A stretch of 64,000 nt of DNA, from the NCBI GenBank assembly GCA_963794155.1, contig CAWCCX010000016.1, positions 186,001 through 250,000 of the forward strand. The letters are read 5' to 3'. This stretch comes from Roseiarcus sp963794155. Lineage in GTDB: Bacteria; Pseudomonadota; Alphaproteobacteria; Rhizobiales; Beijerinckiaceae. Positions 8,142-17,128 of the stretch are shown one piece after another. Under the pieces are notes generated by a model, which saw only the letters and a list, made by a program, of their open reading frames with translations, did no database searches and was not told where the DNA came from. The position numbers and the translations under genes are program-made. Position 1 is the stretch's first letter. Each line of letters opens with the position of its first letter.

Positions 8142-9281
8142 ATGTCGCTGAAGGATCCAAGGAGCGCCGAGGCCGCAGCATGGATCGACGGCGCGCCCGC
8201 GTCGCTCGACGACGCGGTCGGCGCGGCGGCTCGCATGTTGGGGCGAAGCGGACAACCGCTCATCGCCGGACTGGGCGCGGATATCGAGGGGGCGAGGACG
8301 GCGATCGCGCTCGCCGAACGGGTCGGCGGCGTCATCGAGCATACGCATTCGGCGGCGCTCATCCGGGATCTCGACTGTCTGCGCGAAACCGGCGTCATGC
8401 TCACGACGCCCGGCGAAGCGCGCGCGCGCGCGGACGTTGTGCTGCTGGTCGGCGACGGTCTGCTGCAAGCCTGGCCTCATCTGAACGAGCGGCTGTTGGC
8501 GCCACCGGCAAAGCCAGAAGGCGCCGACCTCGCCCGGCGTATCGTTTGGCTGGCGCCACAGGCTGATGCAGCGATGCCTGGTTTTGACGGCAACATCGAG
8601 GTTTTCGACGCCGGTCTTGGCGCAACGCTCGCCTCGAATCTGGCCGCATTGCGCGCGCGGGTCAAAAGACGTCCTCTCGCGCAAACGCAGCTTCCTTTAT
8701 CCGCGCTCGACGTGCTCGTGGACGTTGTGAAGGGCGCGCGCTTCGGCGTCGCGGTTTGGACGGCGGGGACTCTTGGGGCGCTCGAAATCGAAATGCTCCA
8801 TGGGCTTGTGCGCGACTTGAACGAAACCACGCGTTTCTCGACCTTGCCTCTCCCCGCCCCGGATAACGGTGCAGGCGTTCTGGCGGTTTGCGGGTGGATC
8901 ACCGGGTTTCCAATGCGAACCGGATTCGGCGCCGGCGTCCCGATCCATGACCCATGGCGGTTCGACGCTGAGCGACTCGTCGCGTCAGGGGAGACCGACT
9001 GCGTGCTGTGGATTTCCGCCTTCGGAGCGGCCCCGCCGGCCTGGCGGGGCGCGGTGAACGTCATTGCCTTGTGCGAGCGAACGATCCAATTCGCCGAGGA
9101 GCCGAACGTCCGTATCACGGTGGGACGCCCCGGCGTCGATCATGACGCGGTCATGCATTCGTCCGACGTCGGAACATTGGTCGCCACGACCGTTTCCGCT
9201 CGCAGTGGGGCGCCCAGCGTCGCGCAGGCTCTCGAGCGCATCGGCGCGCGCCTCGGAGAAGCGGACGCTCGGCCATGCTGA
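8142..9281 (+). CDS. fhcB: Formyltransferase/hydrolase complex subunit B
   Basis: FwdB/FmdB-related subunit of the Fhc complex that transfers formyl from H4MPT to methylofuran and hydrolyses it to formate. At 379 residues it has the truncated bacterial form: the tungsten/molybdenum-pterin domain of the archaeal enzyme survives only as a scaffold, and no iron-sulfur cysteine cluster or Mo-ligand motif is seen. Conserved segments include PLIAGLGADIEGARTAIALAE near residue 40 and GWITGFPMRTGFG around residue 250. First gene of fhcBADC; it overlaps fhcA by 7 bp. Confidence 0.92.
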   Translation: MSLKDPRSAEAAAWIDGAPASLDDAVGAAARMLGRSGQPLIAGLGADIEGARTAIALAERVGGVIEHTHSAALIRDLDCLRETGVMLTTPGEARARADVVLLVGDGLLQAWPHLNERLLAPPAKPEGADLARRIVWLAPQADAAMPGFDGNIEVFDAGLGATLASNLAALRARVKRRPLAQTQLPLSALDVLVDVVKGARFGVAVWTAGTLGALEIEMLHGLVRDLNETTRFSTLPLPAPDNGAGVLAVCGWITGFPMRTGFGAGVPIHDPWRFDAERLVASGETDCVLWISAFGAAPPAWRGAVNVIALCERTIQFAEEPNVRITVGRPGVDHDAVMHSSDVGTLVATTVSARSGAPSVAQALERIGARLGEADARPC

Positions 9282-10912
9282 TCCGCATCAAGGGCGCGCA
9301 TATCGTCGACCCCGCCAACCAGCGCAACGAAATCGGCGATCTTTGGATCCGCGACGAAGAGATCGTCGCGCACCCACAAGACAGCGCCCAAGCGGACGAA
9401 ACGGTAGACGCGAGCGGACTTATTGCGATGGCCGGCGGCATCGACATCCATTCGCATATCGCGGGCGCGAACGTGAACACCGCCCGCCTCATGTTGCCCG
9501 AACAGCATCGCGCGCATGCGCGTCGACCCCCCGAGACGCCGCTCTCCAAAGTCGGTTGGACGACGTTCGAGACGGGGCGGCTCTATGCCGAGATGGGCTT
9601 CACGACCGTGGTCGAACCGGCGGTCGCGCCGCACAACGCCCTGCACGCGCATCTCGAACTTGCCGATACCCCGATCATCGACAAAGCGATTCTGGCGATA
9701 CTCGGCAATGACGATTTCGTGCTCGGCCTCATGCGTTCGGGGGAAGGCGCAAGCGCGATCCGCGATCACGTCGCCTGGACAATGCAAACAACGCGCGCGC
9801 TTGGGATCAAAGTCGTCAACGCCGGCGGGGTCGCGGCGTTCAAAGACAACATCCGCAGCTTTTCATTTGACGACGTGGTTCCTTACTACGGCGTGACGAG
9901 TCGCGCGATCGTAAAGGCGTTGCAGAAGGCGGTTCACGAGGCCGGGGTGCCGCATCCCTTGCACGTTCATTGCAACAATCTCGGCCTCCCCGGAAACTTC
10001 GAAACCGCGCTGACGACGATCGCTGCGGCGGAAGACTTGCCGCTGCATTTGGCTCATCTTCAATTCTACGGCTACGGCAAGGAAGGTCCGCAAAGCTTTT
10101 CCTCCGCCGCGCCACAGCTCGCCGAGGCAGTTAACGCCGCCAAGAATGTCAGTGTCGACGTGGGACAGGTGATGTTCGGGCAGACGGTGACGATCTCGTC
10201 CGACGTGCTGCGGCAATTCTCCGCCCGGGGTCAGGCGCGGCCCAAGAAATATGCGATCATCGACGGGGACTCGAACGGCGCCGGCGTCGTGCCTTACGAG
10301 TATCGCGCCGGCAGCTTCCACAACGCGGTGCAATTCGCCGCCGGCTTGGAGCTGTTCCTGCTCATCAATGAGCCGTCGCGCGTATACTTCACCACCGATC
10401 ACCCGAATGGCGCGCCGTTCACGACCTACCCCGAGATTTTTGCGCTGTTGATGGACAAGGATGTGCGAGCGCAATGGGCGTCCCGGCTGCCGCCCGAGGC
10501 GCTGGCGGTGACGACGCTTACCTCACTGACACGCGAATATACGCTGAGCGAAATCGCGACGATGACGCGAGCGGCGCCCGCCAAATTGCTTGGCCTGCCC
10601 GATCGTGGCCACCTCGGCGTGGGCGCGCGCGCCGATGTCGCGCTCTATCGCCCCGGCAAGGATATTGCGCAAATGTTCCGCGCGGCGGCTCGCGTTTATA
10701 AGGACGGCGATCTCGTGGTGCGCGATGGCGTGGTGACGCACTATAGGTATGGCCGCGCGCTCCATGTAACGCCCGCGGTCGAAGCCTCAATGCACCGGCG
10801 AATGGCGGAATATTATGACGCGCGTTACGGACTGCCATCTGACTTCATGCGCGTGCCCGACGGCGCCATCGGGCGGCCGGAACCCTTCGAGACCGTCGCA
10901 TGCCGGAGCTGA
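9275..10912 (+). CDS. fhcA: Formyltransferase/hydrolase complex subunit A
   Basis: Amidohydrolase-fold subunit (FwdA/FmdA homologue, 545 residues) that hydrolyses formyl-methylofuran to formate. It carries the metal-site motif GGIDIHSHIAG (residues about 53-63), a long central barrel with HPLHVHCNNLGLPGN and LPLHLAHLQFYGYG supplying further histidines, and FTTDHPNGAPFTTYP with the catalytic aspartate. The C-terminal barrel closes with GVGARADVALYRPGKD. Overlap with both neighbours by a few bases indicates tight operon coupling. Confidence 0.96.
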   Translation: MLIRIKGAHIVDPANQRNEIGDLWIRDEEIVAHPQDSAQADETVDASGLIAMAGGIDIHSHIAGANVNTARLMLPEQHRAHARRPPETPLSKVGWTTFETGRLYAEMGFTTVVEPAVAPHNALHAHLELADTPIIDKAILAILGNDDFVLGLMRSGEGASAIRDHVAWTMQTTRALGIKVVNAGGVAAFKDNIRSFSFDDVVPYYGVTSRAIVKALQKAVHEAGVPHPLHVHCNNLGLPGNFETALTTIAAAEDLPLHLAHLQFYGYGKEGPQSFSSAAPQLAEAVNAAKNVSVDVGQVMFGQTVTISSDVLRQFSARGQARPKKYAIIDGDSNGAGVVPYEYRAGSFHNAVQFAAGLELFLLINEPSRVYFTTDHPNGAPFTTYPEIFALLMDKDVRAQWASRLPPEALAVTTLTSLTREYTLSEIATMTRAAPAKLLGLPDRGHLGVGARADVALYRPGKDIAQMFRAAARVYKDGDLVVRDGVVTHYRYGRALHVTPAVEASMHRRMAEYYDARYGLPSDFMRVPDGAIGRPEPFETVACRS

Positions 10913-11811
10913 TGGTCAACGGTGTCGCCATCGACGACACATTCGCGGAAGCTTTCGACATGCGCGCGACCGCGATCGTGATCACGGCGCCGACCGCGCG
11001 CTGGGCGGCACAGGCGGCCGCGACGACGACAGGTTTCGCCACCTCGGTGATTGGATGCGGCTGCGAGGCGGCGGTCGAAAGCATCCTGCCTCCGCGGCAG
11101 ACGCCCGACGGACGGTCCGGCGTGCGCGTCCTCATGTTTGCGGTCTCGACCGCGGAGCTCCAGCGGCAACTGCAAAACCGCGTTGGGCAATGCGTGCTCA
11201 CCAGCCCTGGCTCGGCCTGTTACGCCGGGATCGAGTCGGGCGACGACAAACTCAAGCTCGGCGATGCAATTCGCTTCTTCGGCGACGGCTGGCAGATCGC
11301 CAAGCGTCTCGGCGCTCGACGGTACTGGCGCGTGCCGGTGATGGACGGGGAGTTCGTCTGCGAATCGACCACCTATCTCACCAAGCAAGCGGTCGGCGGC
11401 GGCAATCTGATTGTCATGGGCGAGAGCGCGGCAAAGACCCTAGCCGCGACCGAGGAAGCGGTGAAAGCGATGCGCAAGGTCGCCGATGTCATCATGCCGT
11501 TCCCGGGCGGCATAGCGCGCTCGGGGTCGAAGGTGGGCTCGAAATACAAGGGCGCGAGCGCTTCGACCAACGACCTTTATTGCCCAACTCTGAAAGGCGC
11601 GGTCGACAGTGACCTTGGTCCGGAAATCGCCTCGGTGCTCGAGATCGTCATCGACGGCCTAACCAGTGACGCTGTCGCTGAGGCGATGCGAGCGGGGCTC
11701 GCCGCAATCACCGGACTGGGCCCTGAGCGCGGCGCGTTGCGCGTGGGCGCAGGCAACTACGGCGGCAAGCTGGGCCGGCACCACTATCATCTCAAGGATC
11801 TCGTCCGTTGA
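10900..11811 (+). CDS. fhcD: Formylmethanofuran:H4MPT formyltransferase
   Basis: Ftr homologue, 303 residues; moves the formyl group from formyl-H4MPT to methylofuran inside the Fhc complex. Diagnostic segments include FAEAFDMRATAIVITA at the start, the GFATSVIGCGCEAAVE loop, VGQCVLTSPGSACYAGI and the C-terminal GAGNYGGKLGRHHYHL. Overlaps fhcA by 13 bp and fhcC by 4 bp. Confidence 0.96.
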   Translation: MPELMVNGVAIDDTFAEAFDMRATAIVITAPTARWAAQAAATTTGFATSVIGCGCEAAVESILPPRQTPDGRSGVRVLMFAVSTAELQRQLQNRVGQCVLTSPGSACYAGIESGDDKLKLGDAIRFFGDGWQIAKRLGARRYWRVPVMDGEFVCESTTYLTKQAVGGGNLIVMGESAAKTLAATEEAVKAMRKVADVIMPFPGGIARSGSKVGSKYKGASASTNDLYCPTLKGAVDSDLGPEIASVLEIVIDGLTSDAVAEAMRAGLAAITGLGPERGALRVGAGNYGGKLGRHHYHLKDLVR

Positions 11812-12620
11812 GTCGTTTGACCTTTTCGCTGCGTCAGGCGCCCGCCCAGCGTCTCGATCTGTCGCCACTGATCCTGCAAAATCTCGCCGGCAAGACGATC
11901 GCGGAAATTGAACGCATCGAGCTCGGAACGACGCGGGTCCGCCTAGTGGCAGGAGACGTCTTCCGCATCCGCGAAGGCGATCCCGACCAAATTCTCATCA
12001 AGGGCGGGAGCGCACGCTTCGACCGCGTCGGCATGGGCATGGCCTCAGGCTCAATCCGCGTCGAGGGGGAGGTCGGCGTCGAAGCCGGGCGCCTGATGTC
12101 GGGCGGACAATTGGCCATTGGCGGCGATGCAGGCCCGTTCGCGGGTTCCGGAATGAAGGGCGGAACGCTGGACATCGACGGCGACGCAGGCGAGCGGCTC
12201 GGAGGCCCCCTGAGCGGCGAGACGGTCGGCATGAGCGGCGGTCTCCTGCATGTGCGCGGCGACACGGGGCCGCGCGCCGGCGACCGGCTGAGGCGCGGCT
12301 TGATTCTGATCGAAGGCCGGGCAGGCGCCTACGCCGGCAGCCGCATGATCGCGGGCACCCTGGCGATCGGGGGCGAAGCAGGCGATCTGCCTGGCTACCT
12401 TATGGGCCGCGGCACGATACTTCTTGGTCGAAGCGCATCGCTTTTCTCGCCAAGCTTCGGCGATTGCGGCGAACATGACCTAGTCGCGGCGCGGCTTCTG
12501 GCCGATTACGTCGCTCAAGCTAGCGCGAAACTAGCGAGACTATTCCGCCGGCCGTTGAGGCGTCTGGCGGGCGATCTGGCTGCGCTCGGTAAAGGGGAGA
12601 TTTTGCTCCCGCGCACTTAG
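11808..12620 (+). CDS. fhcC: Formyltransferase/hydrolase complex subunit C
   Basis: FwdC-like subunit of 270 residues, a right-handed beta-helix made of glycine-rich coil repeats (GSIRVEGEVG, GGQLAIGGDAG, GGTLDIDGDAG, GGLLHVRGDTG, RGLILIEGRAG, AGTLAIGGEAG) also found in glutamate synthase GltB. It holds the complex together. Start is TTG overlapping the fhcD stop (TTGA). Last gene of fhcBADC. Confidence 0.95.
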   Translation: MSRLTFSLRQAPAQRLDLSPLILQNLAGKTIAEIERIELGTTRVRLVAGDVFRIREGDPDQILIKGGSARFDRVGMGMASGSIRVEGEVGVEAGRLMSGGQLAIGGDAGPFAGSGMKGGTLDIDGDAGERLGGPLSGETVGMSGGLLHVRGDTGPRAGDRLRRGLILIEGRAGAYAGSRMIAGTLAIGGEAGDLPGYLMGRGTILLGRSASLFSPSFGDCGEHDLVAARLLADYVAQASAKLARLFRRPLRRLAGDLAALGKGEILLPRT

Positions 12621-12709
12621 CGAGCACAGAACCTCGACTTGCGCTGGCCGACGCGAGCGCTATCCTTGGCTCATCGGCGGGGGCGGACGACCTTTGGAAG
12701 GAAACTAGC

Positions 12710-13483
12710 ATGACCGCCGTCGTCCTATCGCCGGGGCCTGAGCGCGTCTGGTCCGGCGCGGATCGCGCGCCTCTCTTGCGATGGTTGATCTTTACCGGCG
12801 CGACCGTTTTCGCCGCGATCCTACTGTGGCGCTATGGCCTCCTTCGCTTGATGGTCGTCTCGGACCGCACGTATCTCTCATCGGTGATCGCCCTGATTTA
12901 CGTGGGAGCGTCGCTGCATTGCCTTTGGCGAACGATTGTCATCTCGCGCGAAGGCGACGCCGGACAGCAGGTGGCGGCCCGCATCGAGACGGGCGGCGCC
13001 GACGTCGCCACACTCGACCCGTCGGCCGCACTCCCCGATGGCCTTATCGCCGACCACATCCGCGATCTTGCCATGAAAGCGCGCACGCAAGGGCGCGGGC
13101 GACTCGATCAGACGCTGCTGCTCCGTTCGCTCGCAGACCGCCTGCGCGGCTCGAACGGCTTCGGCGCGTTCGCTAGCGACACGCTCATGAAGCTCGGCCT
13201 CCTCGGGACGATCATCGGCTTTATCATCATGTTGGCGCCGATTGCGGGGCTCGACGCGAGCGACAAGTCGATGATGAAATCCTCGATGGGGCTGATGAGC
13301 GACGGGATGGCGGTGGCGATGTACACCACGCTCGCTGGCCTCGTCGGCTCCATCCTGTTGAAGATCCAGTATTACATGCTCGACAATGCGACGGCGAAGG
13401 TGTTCTCGCGCGCGGTGACGCTGACCGAGACGCGGGTCGTTCCCGCCTTGGAGCGTACCCACGATCTTGGCGCGCGCGAATGA
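12710..13483 (+). CDS. MotA/TolQ/ExbB-like proton channel protein
   Basis: A 257-residue membrane protein with four hydrophobic segments (about residues 22-46, 52-74, 157-180 and 198-222). The last two carry the MotA/TolQ/ExbB signature: KLGLLGTIIGFIIML and DGMAVAMYTTLAGLVGS. Such proteins form the proton-driven stator of TonB-, Tol- or Mot-type machines. No canonical ExbD/TolR partner is adjacent; two single- or double-pass proteins follow with 4-bp overlaps and are the likely partners. It lies directly downstream of fhcC. The function is not known to me; the family assignment is firm, the machine is not. Confidence 0.8.
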   Translation: MTAVVLSPGPERVWSGADRAPLLRWLIFTGATVFAAILLWRYGLLRLMVVSDRTYLSSVIALIYVGASLHCLWRTIVISREGDAGQQVAARIETGGADVATLDPSAALPDGLIADHIRDLAMKARTQGRGRLDQTLLLRSLADRLRGSNGFGAFASDTLMKLGLLGTIIGFIIMLAPIAGLDASDKSMMKSSMGLMSDGMAVAMYTTLAGLVGSILLKIQYYMLDNATAKVFSRAVTLTETRVVPALERTHDLGARE

Positions 13484-14148
13484 TCGATGAGTTCGGCCTC
13501 TACCCCCGCGAAGAGCCGTTCGATCCGTTCAGCGTAATGTTGTTCAAGGCGCTCCAGGTCGTCTCATTTCTCTTTTTCCTCGCGCTCTTGGCGATATCGC
13601 CTGAGGCCAAGGACGGCAAGATCGACTCGAAAGCGGAATTCATTGTCACCATGGATTGGCCGGACAGCCATCCTGACGACCTTGATCTGTTCGTGCAGGA
13701 TCCGGCGGGCAACATCGCATGGTATCGCCACCGCGAGGCGGGCTTCATGGTGCTGGACCGCGACGACCGTGGCGGGGCCAATGATTTCATCGTGGTCAAC
13801 GGCAAGAAGATTGCCTCGCCGATTCGCGAGGAGATCGTCACCATCCGCGGGATTGTCGCAGGCGAGTACACCGTCAATGTCAGCCATTTCGTGGCGACGA
13901 CCGGCGCGCCGGTGCCCGCGAAAGTGAAGGTGCAAAAGCTTAATCCGACCGCGCAGGTGGTTTTTGACGACACCGTCTTCGTCGATCACACTGGCGACGA
14001 GAAGACCGCCGTGCGCTTCTCGCTCGACGGCGAGGGCAAGGTCACCGACGTCAATAGCCGGCCGAAGTCGCTGATGGAGACCTTTCGCAATGTGCACCAT
14101 AACGGGGCCGATATCGACCCGAAAACCGGTTACGTGAAGCGGCTGTGA
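13480..14148 (+). CDS. Single-pass membrane protein with periplasmic beta domain
   Basis: A 222-residue protein overlapping the TolQ-like gene by 4 bp. A short cytoplasmic N-terminus is followed by one membrane segment at about residues 20-42 (MLFKALQVVSFLFFLALLAI), then a periplasmic domain rich in beta strands with a DWPDSHPDDLDLFVQDPAGN motif that resembles the start of DUF2135/YfaP-like domains. The topology is that of an ExbD/TolR partner, but the typical ExbD sequence is absent. Proposed to be the load or coupling subunit of the adjacent channel; function unknown. Confidence 0.7.
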   Translation: MIDEFGLYPREEPFDPFSVMLFKALQVVSFLFFLALLAISPEAKDGKIDSKAEFIVTMDWPDSHPDDLDLFVQDPAGNIAWYRHREAGFMVLDRDDRGGANDFIVVNGKKIASPIREEIVTIRGIVAGEYTVNVSHFVATTGAPVPAKVKVQKLNPTAQVVFDDTVFVDHTGDEKTAVRFSLDGEGKVTDVNSRPKSLMETFRNVHHNGADIDPKTGYVKRL

Positions 14149-14759
14149 CCAGCCTTACCGACGTCATCGTCTGGCTATCGATCGCATATGCGCTGCTCGG
14201 CGTCCTTTTGCTCGTCGTGTGTGTCTTCGCGAAGGTTCCTTGGCCAGTGAAAGCTGGCCTGATTGTGGTGACGAGCGGGTTTTACGCCGTGAGTTTTTTT
14301 GCGACCCGCGGCCTGCTCGGCTGGTCATCGACGGATCCTCTGCCACCGAAATTCAAGCTCTTAAGCGCCCGAATCGTTGAACCGCACTCGCTCGAGGGCG
14401 ATCCCGGCGCCATCCATCTGTGGGTCGAGGCGCTCGACGACGATAACTTTCCGAGCGGCGTGCCTCGCGCCTATCGGCTGCCCTATGACGGCCGTCTGGC
14501 CGAGAAGACAGAGGCCGCGATCCGGGCGAGCGCTGACGGCAAGCCGCAAGGCGGTCGCACGGCTGACTTCGGCAATGGCCAGGGCGGCGTGTCAGAGGCG
14601 ACGGCGCGCGAGGTCACGCCATCGACGATCACAACGACTGGCGGCGGCGATCCTTCTTCCGGCGGTCCGGTCGACCCTCAATCTGCGCATGGCGAGAACC
14701 AGACGATCAATTTTGCTCCGCTCGCCCCGCCACGCATGCCTCCCAAGGACGCGAAATAG
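14145..14759 (+). CDS. Two-TM protein with proline/glycine-rich tail
   Basis: A 204-residue protein starting at GTG overlapping the previous stop (GTGA). Two hydrophobic helices lie at about residues 5-28 and 34-58, followed by a soluble, presumably periplasmic part that ends in a low-complexity Gly/Ser/Thr/Pro stretch (residues about 140-204). No known domain was recognised. Tight overlap with the two preceding genes makes it the third member of the TolQ-like unit. Confidence 0.65.
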   Translation: MTSLTDVIVWLSIAYALLGVLLLVVCVFAKVPWPVKAGLIVVTSGFYAVSFFATRGLLGWSSTDPLPPKFKLLSARIVEPHSLEGDPGAIHLWVEALDDDNFPSGVPRAYRLPYDGRLAEKTEAAIRASADGKPQGGRTADFGNGQGGVSEATAREVTPSTITTTGGGDPSSGGPVDPQSAHGENQTINFAPLAPPRMPPKDAK

Positions 14760-14821
14760 CGGCGCTGTTCACCTCGCCGGGGCGCCTACTAGCCGCGTAA
14801 GCCCGGACCCGCAGGTCGCGT

Positions 14822-15607
14822 TCACTCTTGGTAGGCGCGGTCGAGATGGATCGCCTTGGCGAGATAAGGAACGCTCGCCTTGTCGATACGTGCAGAATCG
14901 ATATCCAGCCCCGACGTGTCGGCGTCTTCAAGAAGGGCGCCGCGCAGATCCGCGCCGCTTGCGTCCGCCTCGCGCAATGTCGCCCCAGCGAGATTGGCGC
15001 CGGAAAGCTTGGTGAAACGCAAGTCCGCGCGGGCGAGATTGGCGCGAGAGAAATCGGCGCGGCTTAGGTCCGCGGACTTGAACGTCGCGCGCATCAGGCC
15101 CATCGACTGGTTCTTTTCGTCGGCGCTGCAATCGGCGTCTTTGAATCGGGCCCCCGCAAGACGTGCCCCGGTCAGGTCGGCGGTCACGCGCGCCCCCGTA
15201 AGATTGGCGCCATCGAGATGCGCGCCCGCCATCTGCGTCGCGAACAGGCTGGCCTTGACGAGGCTGGCCCCAGTGAGATCGACGTCAAGCGCCCAGGCTT
15301 GGTCCATGGTCGCCCCGTCGAGCTTGGCGTGCGAAAGGTTCGCGTGGTTGAGCCGCGCTGCGCGCAAATTTGCGCCGGAAAGGTCGAGGCCGGAAAGATC
15401 GAGGCCGGAAAGGCGCTTGCCGGTGAAATCGGCCCCTTGCCCGCCGTGCGCCGCCTTGAGCGCGGCCTCTACCTCGGCGCGCGTCATCTCGGCCGTCGTC
15501 ATGTCCGGCGAGGACAAGTCGAGGCCGCGCATGGGGTCCTGCGCATCGGCCGGGCAACCCGGCCCGACTACGAGCGCAAGCGCGAACAGGCCCTCCATCA
15601 ATCGCAT
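14822..15607 (-). CDS. Exported pentapeptide-repeat protein
   Basis: A 261-residue protein with a signal peptide (hydrophobic residues about 5-22, cleavage near ADAQ) followed by many A(D/N)LXX repeats such as DLSGANLRAARLNHANLSHAKL, predicted to form a quadrilateral beta-helix. One interruption around residues 155-170 carries a CSADEKNQ loop. Such proteins act as scaffolds; the role here is unknown. It is convergent with the TolQ-like trio and followed on its own strand side by a small Cys-rich gene upstream (15881-15681), which may be co-transcribed. Confidence 0.8.
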   Translation of the reverse strand: MRLMEGLFALALVVGPGCPADAQDPMRGLDLSSPDMTTAEMTRAEVEAALKAAHGGQGADFTGKRLSGLDLSGLDLSGANLRAARLNHANLSHAKLDGATMDQAWALDVDLTGASLVKASLFATQMAGAHLDGANLTGARVTADLTGARLAGARFKDADCSADEKNQSMGLMRATFKSADLSRADFSRANLARADLRFTKLSGANLAGATLREADASGADLRGALLEDADTSGLDIDSARIDKASVPYLAKAIHLDRAYQE

Positions 15608-15680
15608 CGCAAGTCCTTTCCGTATGGGACCGCGATAGGCTCATTGCCGTGCGCGGTCGCGCGGCGATCGCACTCGTCGA

Positions 15681-15881
15681 TCAGATCTTGTGGTCGCCCG
15701 GGTACGCGCATCGCCACCGCGTGACGCGCTCCGCCGGATGCTGATCCGACCACTCGGCGATATAGGGCGGCGCCTGCATCATGCATTGCATCAGCGACCC
15801 TTGCGAAACGAACTGAAGCCGCTGTTCGTCGCACTGGCTCGGCGCGTTCAGAGCGCACACCGTCAGAATCAGCTCGATCAT
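15681..15881 (-). CDS. Small Cys-containing conserved protein
   Basis: A 66-residue protein MIELILTVCALNAPSQC... with four cysteines (positions about 9, 17, 33 and 58) and the segment HPAERVTRWRCAYPG. I recall short proteins of this pattern as a conserved unknown family in proteobacteria. AGGTAGG upstream of the ATG serves as ribosome site. It lies 73 bp upstream of the pentapeptide-repeat gene on the same strand. No function can be assigned. Confidence 0.55.
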   Translation of the reverse strand: MIELILTVCALNAPSQCDEQRLQFVSQGSLMQCMMQAPPYIAEWSDQHPAERVTRWRCAYPGDHKI

Positions 15882-16145
15882 CGCCTACCTGTCGTAAATC
15901 GGAGCCACACCATCCCTTCACCGGGACAAGTGTGGCATTTTGAACGGGTCGCCGCAACATTGCGATTTGGTTTCGCGTCGGGCTCACGGGGTCACGCGGC
16001 AAAATGGCGTCGAACCGCCCGCCGGCGAGCCATCGCCACCCAAGCTCTCGGGCTCGGCGCTTGGCAAAGGGCGCAAAGTTTCGCAATGTTCCGATGAATT
16101 CGCCAAGCCATAAGCGGCGAACGGATCGCGAAGCGAGGCGCTCAG

Positions 16146-17111
16146 TTGATAAGCGTTCAGGTCACGGCGGCGGCGCGCCTGCATCTGGGTTTTCTCGATC
16201 TCGCCGGAGATCTTGGCCGCCAGTTCGGATCAATTGGTCTCGCCGTCGACGCGTTCGAGACCCGCGTTCAGCTCCGTGAATCGCCAAGCTTTGAAGTTTT
16301 GGGCGAGGAGCGCGAGCGGGGCGCACGTCTTGCGCGCCGCATCGCCGAAAGCCTAGCCCTCGATACTGGCAAGACTCTCATCATTTCGAACGCCATCCCT
16401 GCGCACGCCGGACTCGGCTCCGGAACTCAGCTCGCGCTGGCGATCGCGACGGCGTTTCGACGGCTTATGCGATTGCCGCTCGACGCGCGAGAGGATGCGC
16501 GCCTGCTTGATCGCGGCGCGCGTTCGGGCGTGGGGGTCGCATTGTTCGAGCGCGGCGGCTTGGCGGTCGATGCTGGCAGGGGATTGAAAACCGAGATCCC
16601 GCCGGTAGTAGCGTGGGTGAACTTCCCTCGGGATTGGCGCATTCTTCTAATCTTGGACCCGCGCGTCGAGGGCGCGCATGGCGAGGCGGAAATGCGCGCG
16701 TTCGCCCAGTTGCCGCGTTTTTCCGCCAACCTGGCGAACGAAATCTGCCGCCGCACACTCATGCAAATCCTGCCAGCCGCCGCCGAAGAGGATTTCGAGG
16801 CGTTCGGTGACGGCGTGGCGAGGATACAGGAAATTGTCGGCGATCATTTCGCCCCAGCCCAGGGCGGCGGTCGCTTCAGTAGCGTCTCGGTCGGCAGGGT
16901 CGCCGCGCAATTGAAAGCTCTCGGGGCGCGGGGAATTGGTCAGAGCTCCTGGGGACCGACCGGCTTCGCCTTTGCATCCGACCCTGACCATGCGGAATTT
17001 CTCGCTCAGCGGGCCCGCGCCGAACGCGAACCGGGGGTGGAGATCAGAATCTGCACTGCGCGGGATCACGGCGCCGAGATCTCCGAGGAAGAAGACGTCT
17101 CAATTCAATGA
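16146..17111 (+). CDS. mptG: Beta-ribofuranosylaminobenzene 5'-phosphate synthase
   Basis: First committed enzyme of methanopterin synthesis: condenses PRPP with 4-aminobenzoate. The 321-residue protein belongs to the GHMP-kinase-like superfamily, with TAAARLHLGFLDLAG at the start, the GHMP glycine-rich motif IPAHAGLGSGTQLALAIA (about residues 84-101), RSGVGVALFERGG and the C-terminal GIGQSSWGPTGFAF. The stop overlaps an ATG in the mtdB leader (ATGA). 264 bp upstream hold no recognised gene. Confidence 0.92.
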   Translation: MISVQVTAAARLHLGFLDLAGDLGRQFGSIGLAVDAFETRVQLRESPSFEVLGEERERGARLARRIAESLALDTGKTLIISNAIPAHAGLGSGTQLALAIATAFRRLMRLPLDAREDARLLDRGARSGVGVALFERGGLAVDAGRGLKTEIPPVVAWVNFPRDWRILLILDPRVEGAHGEAEMRAFAQLPRFSANLANEICRRTLMQILPAAAEEDFEAFGDGVARIQEIVGDHFAPAQGGGRFSSVSVGRVAAQLKALGARGIGQSSWGPTGFAFASDPDHAEFLAQRARAEREPGVEIRICTARDHGAEISEEEDVSIQ

Positions 17112-17128
17112 CAGCTTTGCGAGGAACA

